DNA of 64,000 nucleotides from positions 165,059 through 229,058 of the forward strand of contig NZ_QVFV01000005.1 in the NCBI RefSeq assembly GCF_004212215.1, read 5' to 3'. Positions 26,442-34,900 of this stretch are shown one piece after another; position 1 is the first letter of the stretch, and the number at the start of each line of letters is the position of its first letter. This DNA comes from Leptolyngbya iicbica LK. Lineage in GTDB: Bacteria > Cyanobacteriota > Cyanobacteriia > Phormidesmidales > Phormidesmidaceae. A model generated the notes under the pieces. The model was given only the letters and a program-made list of their open reading frames with translations. It was not told the DNA's origin and made no database searches. Position numbers and translations under genes: made by a program.

Positions 26442-27416
26442 TCAGCGCTGCCAAACCCGGGGAATCGTAACAGCAGTGCCGCCATAGTAGGGACGCAACA
26501 ACTGCCACACTTGCACAAACCAGCGGCGGGCCTCACTAGTCGATTGGCCCCGATAACGACAGAGTAAGCCTCGCTGTAGGGCTGTTACCCCCGCCTCGCC
26601 TCGGGGATGGGGCTGCTGCTCCCAAGCAGCGCGCGCGGCGTTCACAACTTCATCGGTAGGCATAGCGCCGACCCACACTAGCGTGCCGATCACGGGGCAA
26701 GCGTTCAAAGCATGGGGACTTTGCCAGAGCGTGTCGCTGCCGACGAGTCGTTGCGGATCGACCCAAATGAGCTGGCCATCGTGCCATACCTCAAACCGCG
26801 ATCGCACCTCGCCCTGACAAAACCTTTCGCCCCGTGCCGTGCGGCCTAAGCGAAGCACATCCCACCCGAGCCAGTGAGCCTCGGCGGCGAGTTCAACCCG
26901 CCAGTTTTGATGGTATTGCGCACCCTCAAACACGATCGCCTCTTGGGGCAACCATTCCAGCCAAGCCCCCGACTCAACATGAATAGAGCCGTTTACTTGG
27001 GCGGGTTGGGGATGGTCGGAGTAAATTTTAGCGGCGGCGGCAGTGGTGACGAGGGCGGCGGTATTGGCCTGTAAGTACAGGTCATAGCTGAGGCGATCGC
27101 CCCCGACCATGCCCCCGGCGGTATGCAACAATACCGACTGACAAAGGCTTGGCCCCTCTGGATAAAACGGTCGCTGTACCTTTAGCGGCGCTTGGGTTTG
27201 CGCCTGTGGCACCGTGCGATCGCCGCGTCGTTCAAACGTAAGGCAAGCTTGTCCGTGCCACGATCGTCCCGACGGCGGCGGGGGGGCAACGGCTGAATGA
27301 ATGACCTCAGACCCCAAAATTCTTCTCTCCGTAGACTGGCATGGCTGACAGCATAGCGGATTCAGCCGGAGCGATCGCGCTAATGGCTGATTTTGGTTAA
27401 GGCTGACAATTGTCAT
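26442..27416 (-). CDS. ureD: Urease accessory protein UreD
   Basis: UreD (UreH) works with UreF and UreG to deliver nickel to apo-urease. The 324-residue product has the family landmarks VLLHTAGGMVGGDRLSYDL, ALVTTAAAAKIY, WLEWLPQEAIVFEGA and GWDVLRLGRTARGE, and the C-terminal SEARRWFVQVWQLLRPYY. The ATG at 27416 follows a GTG at 27419 that could equally be the start. No other urease gene is in view: its neighbours are a glycosyltransferase (convergent) and a transglutaminase (divergent), so the urease genes must be elsewhere. Confidence 0.95.
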   Translation of the reverse strand: MTIVSLNQNQPLARSLRLNPLCCQPCQSTERRILGSEVIHSAVAPPPPSGRSWHGQACLTFERRGDRTVPQAQTQAPLKVQRPFYPEGPSLCQSVLLHTAGGMVGGDRLSYDLYLQANTAALVTTAAAAKIYSDHPQPAQVNGSIHVESGAWLEWLPQEAIVFEGAQYHQNWRVELAAEAHWLGWDVLRLGRTARGERFCQGEVRSRFEVWHDGQLIWVDPQRLVGSDTLWQSPHALNACPVIGTLVWVGAMPTDEVVNAARAAWEQQPHPRGEAGVTALQRGLLCRYRGQSTSEARRWFVQVWQLLRPYYGGTAVTIPRVWQR

Positions 27417-27530
27417 CACGTGCGGATGTCATGGCTGAACAGGCGATGTAAAGCGGGCAGGAATCCCTATAATGAGTGCCGTGATCCGTTGTTAAATATT
27501 CCTAACGGCAGTCCGGAGCTGGTTTCGTCT

Positions 27531-29228
27531 ATGACTAAGTCTGAGCATGGGTTTCCCGGTGCAACCGCCCGCCCGTCTACGATTCGCCCAATTGGGGTCT
27601 ATGCTCTGTCAGGACTGGCGTCTGACGGCGATCGCCTCTTTTCTATTGATACGGTGCGCGGCTATCTCGTCGCCATTGATCCCAAAACGAACAACACCGT
27701 CATTCTGAATCCCTACCAGCTCGAAGATAAAGAATGGATGGGGGTGGGTGGCTTGTCTCAAGCGGACGATACGTTTTGGTTTACGCAGGATGAGTCGGTT
27801 TTTTGGTGCGATCGCGATACTCTAAAGCCGACCTTTTTTGCGCGGTTGCCTTACCCGGCTGATGGCGTCGCGGTTTGGGATGCCACCGTTTACGTGAGTT
27901 CCCAAAAGTCGGGCTATATTCATTTATTTGAGCGCAGTAGTGGCGCGAAACTGGGTAAATTTCCGCAGCCGGGCGTCGGTGCTGAGACTCTGGCCGTCAA
28001 TGATTCTGGGCTCTGGGTCTGCGATCGCGATGAGCAAACCGTCTATTGCCTGAATCCCCGCACGGGCCAAATTCAACTGAGTGCGCTGACCCCTTTTACA
28101 TCGCCCACAGGCATTACGTTTCACCCCGGCGAGGGCAACAGCGAACCGACCTGCTACGTGGTCTACGCCGACGAAGAACCCTATCTGCGAGATAACCCCA
28201 ACAGCGAGACGCCGTTAGAGTTGGCGTTTCGCGATCGCACCTTCATCCATCCCCTACATATCTACACCAATCCTGACGAGCGTTATACCCTCTCCAACGG
28301 TTTTCTGATCGAGATTTCTTACGTCGAAGAGCTGTCTCAGTTAGATGCTGTGAGCCTGGATAACGTGGAGTGGCGCATTGCGCTACCGGCCAATACTCAG
28401 CGACAACGATTGCGCCATGTGGAACCGATCGGTCACCCGTTCACCATCGAAGAACAGGATGGTCAACAGGTGGCGGTATTTCGATTCGACCACCTCAAAC
28501 CCTTTCAAGGTGGCCTGGTGGGATGGAAGGCAATCGTTGAAATGTATAGCCTGAAATACTTTCTCATCCCCGACGATATCGACGCCACTTTGCCGCTGCC
28601 AGCAGGCTTCCAGCGGTATCTCATCGATGATGACGAACTCTCGATGGATACCCCCATCATTCAGCAAGCGGCGCGGGATGGGGCAGGTCGTGAGACGAAT
28701 GTCTTGCGCAAGATGCTGCGCATTCGGAACTTTGTGTACGATCGCCTCTCGTACGGGATTCAGCCCAAAATTGACACTCCCGATATTGCCTTTGAACGCG
28801 GGGTGGCTTCCTGTGGGGAATATGTCGGGGTGCTGTTGGCGTTAGCCCGACTCAGCGGCATTGCCTGTCGCACCATTGGCCGCTACAAGTGTCCGGCGCA
28901 TCCCGAATCTCGCCATCTGCCACTAGAACCCGACTTTAACCATGTCTGGTTAGAGTTTTACGTACCCGGTGTGGGCTGGCTGCCAATGGAATCCAACGTT
29001 GATGATGTGATTGAACAGGGACCGTATCCCCAGCGCTACTTTATGGGCCTGGCCTGGTATCACACAGAACTGGGCAAGGGCATTCCCTTTAGCAAGCTCA
29101 ATGCGGACGACAAACCCGAGAAGCTGTCGGTACGGCACTTAGCCATCAATCACATTCGTTTTCAGATTTTGGATGAACTGGTGCCAGCGGCGGCAATCAC
29201 GGCGCCGGTGAATGCCGTAGGCACTTAA
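27531..29228 (+). CDS. Transglutaminase-like protein with N-terminal propeller
   Basis: The 565-residue product has two parts. Residues about 15-260 show repeated beta-propeller-like strands (LASDGDRLFSIDTVRGYLVAID, LPYPADGVAVWDATVYVSSQ, ETLAVNDSGLWVCDRD). Residues from about 380 form a transglutaminase-like cysteine protease core, with Cys428 in ERGVASCGEYVGVLLALARL and His471 in DFNHVWLEFYVPGVGWLP. The usual third residue Asp is not obvious, and the matching place reads PMESNVDD. No signal peptide is seen, suggesting a cytoplasmic role. The open frame begins further upstream inside the divergent ureD, but the ATG at 27531 is the sensible start. The XRE/GrpE-like gene follows after 26 bp and is probably co-transcribed. 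Confidence 0.8.
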   Translation: MTKSEHGFPGATARPSTIRPIGVYALSGLASDGDRLFSIDTVRGYLVAIDPKTNNTVILNPYQLEDKEWMGVGGLSQADDTFWFTQDESVFWCDRDTLKPTFFARLPYPADGVAVWDATVYVSSQKSGYIHLFERSSGAKLGKFPQPGVGAETLAVNDSGLWVCDRDEQTVYCLNPRTGQIQLSALTPFTSPTGITFHPGEGNSEPTCYVVYADEEPYLRDNPNSETPLELAFRDRTFIHPLHIYTNPDERYTLSNGFLIEISYVEELSQLDAVSLDNVEWRIALPANTQRQRLRHVEPIGHPFTIEEQDGQQVAVFRFDHLKPFQGGLVGWKAIVEMYSLKYFLIPDDIDATLPLPAGFQRYLIDDDELSMDTPIIQQAARDGAGRETNVLRKMLRIRNFVYDRLSYGIQPKIDTPDIAFERGVASCGEYVGVLLALARLSGIACRTIGRYKCPAHPESRHLPLEPDFNHVWLEFYVPGVGWLPMESNVDDVIEQGPYPQRYFMGLAWYHTELGKGIPFSKLNADDKPEKLSVRHLAINHIRFQILDELVPAAAITAPVNAVGT

Positions 29229-29254
29229 ACGCGCTGCATTGCACCGGAATTAGT

Positions 29255-29938
29255 ATGACCCGCGAGCCCCATTTCTCTGCATCGAACTTGTCCTCGCCGA
29301 CTACCGAGCGGCTGCGATCGCTGATGACGACAGCGGGTATTCCCAGTTTTCGCGCTCTGGCGCGACAAGCTCAGGTTTCCGACTGGGCGATTCGGCAATT
29401 GCGGGGCGATCGGATTCAGACAATGCGCCTCGAATCGCTGCAAAAAATTGCGGCGGCCCTAAATCTCTCACTGACTGAGCTCCTGCAACAGTTTGGCGCG
29501 ATCGCCGATGCGTCATCGGTGTCACATGACACCGCTCAGGATGTCGCGCTGGCATCTCTCCAGGCAGAATATCAGCGTCTGCAAACTCAACTGGAACAAC
29601 AAGTCACCCAATTACAAACGCAATTTCAAACCGCTGCCCTGAGCACGTTGGAATCCTGGCTGCTCCAATGGCCCACCGTCACCCATGCGGTTGAGAAAAA
29701 TCCTGACTTACCCGCCAGTCGCTTGGTGCCTCTGGTGCAACCTGTACAAACTTTAGTGGAGCAGTGGGGGTTGGCAGCGATCGCCCCAGTTGGGGCCACC
29801 GTTCCCTTTGATCCACAACTTCATCAACTGATGAGCGGCCATGCTGAGCCTGATGATCTGGTCAGAGTCCGCTATACCGGCTTTCGCCATCAAGGCAAAC
29901 TGCTGTACCGCGCCAAAGTCAGCCCAGTCGAGACTTAA
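29255..29938 (+). CDS. XRE helix-turn-helix protein with GrpE-like C-terminus
   Basis: The 227-residue product joins a DNA-binding head to a GrpE-type tail. Residues about 18-77 form an XRE-type helix-turn-helix (SFRALARQAQVSDWAIRQLR, then LESLQKIAAALNLSLTELLQ). Residues about 98-130 are a Gln/Leu coiled coil (LQAEYQRLQTQLEQQVTQLQ). The end, from about residue 180 (PVGATVPFDPQLHQLM, then VRVRYTGFRHQGKLLYRAKV), resembles the beta-wing of the GrpE nucleotide exchange factor (FDPNxH and RPAxV pattern). Such proteins occur in cyanobacteria; whether it binds DnaK is unknown. It lies 26 bp after the transglutaminase gene. Confidence 0.8.
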   Translation: MTREPHFSASNLSSPTTERLRSLMTTAGIPSFRALARQAQVSDWAIRQLRGDRIQTMRLESLQKIAAALNLSLTELLQQFGAIADASSVSHDTAQDVALASLQAEYQRLQTQLEQQVTQLQTQFQTAALSTLESWLLQWPTVTHAVEKNPDLPASRLVPLVQPVQTLVEQWGLAAIAPVGATVPFDPQLHQLMSGHAEPDDLVRVRYTGFRHQGKLLYRAKVSPVET

Positions 29939-30006
29939 CGGCTCCATTTTCATATCAGCCTGTAAAACAGCACAGACGGAATTACCACTCCTTCAGCCAA
30001 TACCTA

Positions 30007-30039
30007 AAAAGGCCATCGCAGTCAGGTGTTTGGCCTTTT
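30007..30039. terminator. Bidirectional terminator hairpin
   Basis: AAAAGGCCA (30007-30015) pairs with TGGCCTTTT (30031-30039) around a 15-base loop. It lies between convergent genes (XRE/GrpE-like to the left, methyltransferase to the right), and each strand reads a stem ending in a T-run, so it could stop both transcripts. Confidence 0.6.
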
Positions 30040-30065
30040 CAGGGTATTGGCCGTACCCTGTAGCA

Positions 30066-31196
30066 TTATCGCTTCGTGCCACAAAAAGCCAGCCATCGCG
30101 GTGTGGTATCACCCTGTAGCGTTGCTGAGTGGCCCGGTACCCGATACACGTGAAAGGCATCAGGGGCAAAGCCTGCCTCCAAGGCATAATTCGGAAACTC
30201 TGCGAACCTAGAGGAAGCGAGATAGGGTTCTGAGTTGGCCCATACCTCGGTATCACGGAAATACCGGGCAACGGCACTCGGGGGATCCATGAATAGCTGA
30301 CTCTCCAAGTGCACCATCACGCCACCGGGCTTTAGCAATCGATAACTCTCAGCAAAGACCCGCTGCCGCGCCACTCCCGGAATTTCGTGTAGCAGAATGT
30401 GACTCACCACCAGATCAAAGGACTGATCAGCAAAATCAGTTTTTTCTGCATTTTGCTGGGCAAAACGCACCGACTTCCCTAAAAGATTCGCTCTTGCTGC
30501 TCCATAACGCAGCAGCGAGGCTCCCAAATCAACCCCTGTGACTCGGGCCTCAGGGTACGCTTCGGCATAAGGCAAAGTGCTGTGTCCCACGGCACAGCCT
30601 AAATCTAAAATATGGCGAGGATTGAGGTGTGGATAATGTTGTGCGAGCACTTGATGAATCAGCGTTTGGCCCAATTCATCATTCAGCGGGCCAAACCAAC
30701 CGCGACCGTACAAAAAAGTACCGTGGTCGTACAACAAGCCTGTGCCAAATTCATCTGCTTCGTCATCTAAGTGATAGCCCCCGGGCATCCGGTGAATGTC
30801 GGCTTTGCGCTGATGGAGAGGAATCACAAAATCGCGCTGGAGTGCTAAGTTCTCGCCCGTTACTTGATGGGCGGCATACACTGCATTAAGCCGATCTCGA
30901 TCGGCCTCAATCGTTTCCAAAACCCTTGCCCAAAGCCGATCCTGCCACTCACCCCGTTGCCGATGTACCGCCGCCACTTCTGGGCAGGTGTCAAGCTCAT
31001 AGCGAATGTGACGATACTGCGTTTCCTCATCAGTGTCAGAGGGCAGAGCCGCGATCGCCTGCGTGATCTTTTGTTGGAACAATCCAAACATCGAATCTCG
31101 AAATTCTTTGATTTGACTGATCAGTGCAACATCATCTGATGCCGCATGGGCTCGCGGAATCAAATCATGCTGAAATTGCTTGCTCAGTAGGACCAT
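30066..31196 (-). CDS. Class I SAM-dependent methyltransferase
   Basis: The 376-residue product has a central methyltransferase-11-like domain. Motif I is ILDLGCAVGHSTLPYAEAYP, the acidic motif II end is VTGVDLGASLLRYG, then QQNAEKTDFADQSFDLVVSHILLHEI and YRLLKPGGVMVHLE. The N-terminal ~170 residues are helical and unrecognised, with a Gly/Tyr-rich piece (GTFLYGRGWFG) just before the domain. The substrate is unknown. It sits 76 bp downstream of the stop codon of the giant gene on the same strand and could be co-transcribed, or be an unrelated unit. Confidence 0.85.
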   Translation of the reverse strand: MVLLSKQFQHDLIPRAHAASDDVALISQIKEFRDSMFGLFQQKITQAIAALPSDTDEETQYRHIRYELDTCPEVAAVHRQRGEWQDRLWARVLETIEADRDRLNAVYAAHQVTGENLALQRDFVIPLHQRKADIHRMPGGYHLDDEADEFGTGLLYDHGTFLYGRGWFGPLNDELGQTLIHQVLAQHYPHLNPRHILDLGCAVGHSTLPYAEAYPEARVTGVDLGASLLRYGAARANLLGKSVRFAQQNAEKTDFADQSFDLVVSHILLHEIPGVARQRVFAESYRLLKPGGVMVHLESQLFMDPPSAVARYFRDTEVWANSEPYLASSRFAEFPNYALEAGFAPDAFHVYRVPGHSATLQGDTTPRWLAFCGTKR

Positions 31197-31272
31197 AGGG
31201 CTTATTCAATAATGGGGAAATCGAAAACCTAGGTTCAAAATAAATTGCTTCCTCTCTAAGGACTTCAGCACA

Positions 31273-31902
31273 TTAACGACGCCAAAACAAGAGCTTCGAC
31301 AACAACTTAGGACTTCTGGCATTTTGTGGTTTCGCGGTGGGATTCGCTGGTAAGACCTTGCTGCTGGCCTGCTTCTCGACGGCTGTATTGAAGTATTTGA
31401 GTAAAGTCTTCTGTTCAACCGGCTTCCAAGAAATAATGGCCGTGGCAATGCAAAGGTAAATCGCTACCTGGGCCAGAATTTGCGCGAGTTGATCAGCGGT
31501 TAAGTCGCTGTCGCCCTCCAACATCGACGGGGCTACCAGCGGATTGCGACCATTCAAACTGGTTACCTCCAGGTCGCTAACTAAAGCCAAGAATTCTGCC
31601 ATATCAGCCGATGCGGCTAAGAGCCTTTCCGCAGTATCGGTCAGTTCCTTAGGCGGCTCACCAACTCGCTGATAGAGTTGTGCGTCAGGATGACTGCCGT
31701 CGAGACCTGAATCAGTGCTATCGGCCCGCACAAAGGTGTCTTCCAAATTGTCATTACTCGCGATCGCGGCAAGTGCATCTCCCACCTGGCCATTAGGTGT
31801 CGAGGTTTGTGGGACACCCCCAACTTTGGCGGCCACAGTCGAACCGTTTTCAGATGGCGATTCCGAATTCACTGGCACCTGATTCGAACGAGACATCCCC
31901 CC
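31273..31902 (-). other. C-terminal tail of the giant protein
   Basis: This non-repetitive tail of about 209 residues follows the nonapeptide array. It is first Ser/Asn/Asp-rich and helical (TDTAERLLAASADMAEFLALV), then has a hydrophobic segment (LAQVAIYLCIATAIISW, about 31427-31500) and ends in a basic stretch closing KLLSKLLFWRR. A terminal hydrophobic helix with a positive end could anchor the protein or form the export signal. It does not match LPxTG or PEP-CTERM signals. Confidence 0.6.
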
Positions 31903-34900
31903 TAGATTGACCAGATTTCTGCCGCCACCCGCATCGACCGTATCATCACCGCTACCAGCCAAAATAATGTCGTCGCCATCGCCAGTCGTAATATTGTCGT
32001 CCCCGCGACCAGTAATGACGACGTTGTCACCTCCAGTCACGCGCACAATGTCATCACTATCCCCAGTGGAAATAATGTCGTTCCCACTCCCGGTAAAGAC
32101 GACATCTTCGTCGGCTCCAGTCACCACAACATTGTCACCATTACCCGCATTCACCCAGTTATTGCCATCACCAGCCAAGATGATGTCGATGCCATCGCCA
32201 GAACGGATAATGTCATCACCACTACCGGCGGTAATTCGGTTCCAGCCGTTGCCTGCGGTGATGATGTTATCGCCGTCACCGGCATCAATCACCCCAATAC
32301 CATCGCCAGAAATAATCGTGTCATTGCCACTACCCGCATTGATGAAGTTGACGCCATCACCTGCAATCACCATATTGTTGCCATTCCCGGCGTCGATGTC
32401 GTTAAAGCCGTTGCCAGCCAAAATGACATCATCATCCTTGCCAGTGGTAATGGTGTTGGTACCGTCTCCTGCGACCACAGTGTTGTCGCCATCCCCAGCC
32501 GCGATGTCATTGGTGCCATCGCCCACCATGATCAAATCTTGACCGCTGCCTGCGGTGATGGTGTTTGTACCGTCACCGGCCGAAATGATGTTGTCGCCAT
32601 CCCCAGCCGCGATGTCGTTAGTACCGTCACCGACAGCGATAAGGTCGGAACCGCTGCCTGCGGTGATGGTGTTTGTACCGTCACCGGCCGAAATAATGTT
32701 GTCACCGTCGCCAGCAGCGATGTCGTTGGTACCGTCACCGACGGTAATCAGGTCAACGCCACTACCAGCGGTAATCGTATTGATGCCAGAACCAGCGGTC
32801 ACAGTGTTGTCACCATCACCCGCATGAATTTCGTTCTCCCCTTCACCGACGAAGATGAAGTCGGAACCGCTGCCAGCCGTAATGAGGTTCGTACCGTTGC
32901 CAGCGGTCACGGTATTGTCACCGTCCCCAGCAGCGATGTCGTTGGTACCGTCACCGACGGTAATCAAGTCAACGCCACTACCAGCGGTAATCATGTTGGT
33001 GCCAGAGCCAGCGGTCACAATGTTGTCACCATCACCCGCATGGATTTCGTTCTCCCCTTCACCAACGGAGATGAAGTCGGAACCGCTGCCAGCCGTAATG
33101 AGGTTCGTACCGTTGCCAGCGGTCACGGTATTGTCACCGTCCCCAGCAGCGATGTTGTTAGTCCCTTCACCCACAGTAATCAGGTCAGTGCCGCTACCCG
33201 TCGTGATGGTATTCGTGCCGTCACCTGCCGTTATGGTATTGTCGCCATCCCCGGCAGCAATGTCGTTGTTGCCGTCGCCCACGGTGATCAGGTCAGTACC
33301 GCTACCTGCGGTAATCGTATTGATGCCATCGCCTGCTGTGATGAGGTTGTCACCGTCGCCTGCGGTAATGTCGTTGATGCCATTGCCAACCTGGATTTGG
33401 TCAACACCACTGCCTGCCGTGATGAGGTTAGTGCCATCACCCACCGTGATGGTGTTGGTGCCATCCCCAGCGTGGATTTCGTTCTCTCCTTCACCAACGG
33501 TAATGAGGTCCTCGCCACTACCCGCCGTGATGGTGTTGGTGCCATCGCCCGCCGTGATGGTGTTGGTGCCATCGCCCACGTGAATTTCGTTGGTGCCGTC
33601 ACCCACATTGATCAGGTCGGCACCGCTGCCTGCCGTGATGGTATTCGTGCCGTTGCCAGCAGTAACCGTATTGTCACCGTCGCCCACGTGAATTTCATTG
33701 ATGCCATCGCCGACCTGGATTTGGTCAGTGCCGCTACCAGCGGTAATCGTGTTGGTCCCATCGCCCGCTGTAACCGTATTGTCACCGTCGCCCGCGTGAA
33801 TTTCATTTTCCCCTGCACCTACGGTGATGAGGTCAGTGCCACTGCCCGCTGTGATGGTGTTGGTGCCGTCACCTGCCGTGATGGTGTTGTCGCCATCGCC
33901 TGCTGCGATTACGTTTGTGCCGTCGCCGACTTCAATCAGGTCAATGCCGCTACCAGCGGTAATGATATTGATACCGTCACCCGCCGTGATGGTGTTATCC
34001 CCGTCGCCCGCATGGATTTCGTTTTCCCCTTCACCCACATTGATCAGGTCGGCACCGCTGCCTGCCGTGATGGTATTGGTGCCATCGCCCGCTGTGATGG
34101 TGTTGTCGCCATCGCCTGCGTGGATGATGTCGATTCCATCACCGACCGTGATGATGTCATTGCCGTCACCGCCGTAGACTTCGTTATTACCTTCGCCCGC
34201 CGCCAGGGTGTCGTTGTCAGACCCTTGACCGGGAAGCAAGGTTTCGACGATGGTTTGCCAGGTCTGGTCAAAAAAGCGGCGGATACGGGCATTGCCACCC
34301 ACGAGTTTGTCGTTGCTGGCTCCCGTGGCGATCGCATCATCGCCCGTGCCACCCACAACGGTGTTATCGCGGGCATCTTCCAGGTTGACGGTGTCACCCG
34401 CGCCAGTTTCAGGATTGATGGAGGCGATCGCCTGTCCCTGGGCATCCGTGGTAATTGCCGCATCGTCAGTAAAGACGGTATCGCTGCCAGTGCTGAGGGG
34501 CGTTTGAGTATTCTGCACCGTGTCGCTGTCTGCGCCCGTGATCACGAGATTTTCGCCGCCGCCGATGTTGACGGTATCGCTGCCGCCGCTGCCTGCAGTG
34601 CTCGTAGCAGTAATCACTTGACCATTTGTACCGATTGTCGCTGCCGCATCGTCGGTGAAGACCAAGTTGTCGCCGTCCAGCAGCGTAACAGTATCGTCGC
34701 CGCCTCCCGCAATCACGGTGTTGCTGCCGTTCGCGATGAAGATGGTGTCGTCAGCCGCTGTCGTGCTATCGCTGGTTACGTGAAGCTGACCGTTGGCGTC
34801 GGTTTGAATGGTGCCATCATCACCCAAGATCACCGCCTGGGTATTGACCGAGTGGGTGATTGCAAGTTGGTCAGCCCCGGCCCCACCGATAATGTCGAGA

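Noticed and set aside
27393..27530. Upstream extension of the transglutaminase frame
   Set aside because: It runs into the start of divergent ureD and has no conserved content; ATG 27531 is preferred.
31903..34170. Regular repeats resembling a CRISPR array
   Set aside because: The 27-bp units are contiguous without spacers, vary by codon substitutions and keep an open reading frame; no cas genes are near.
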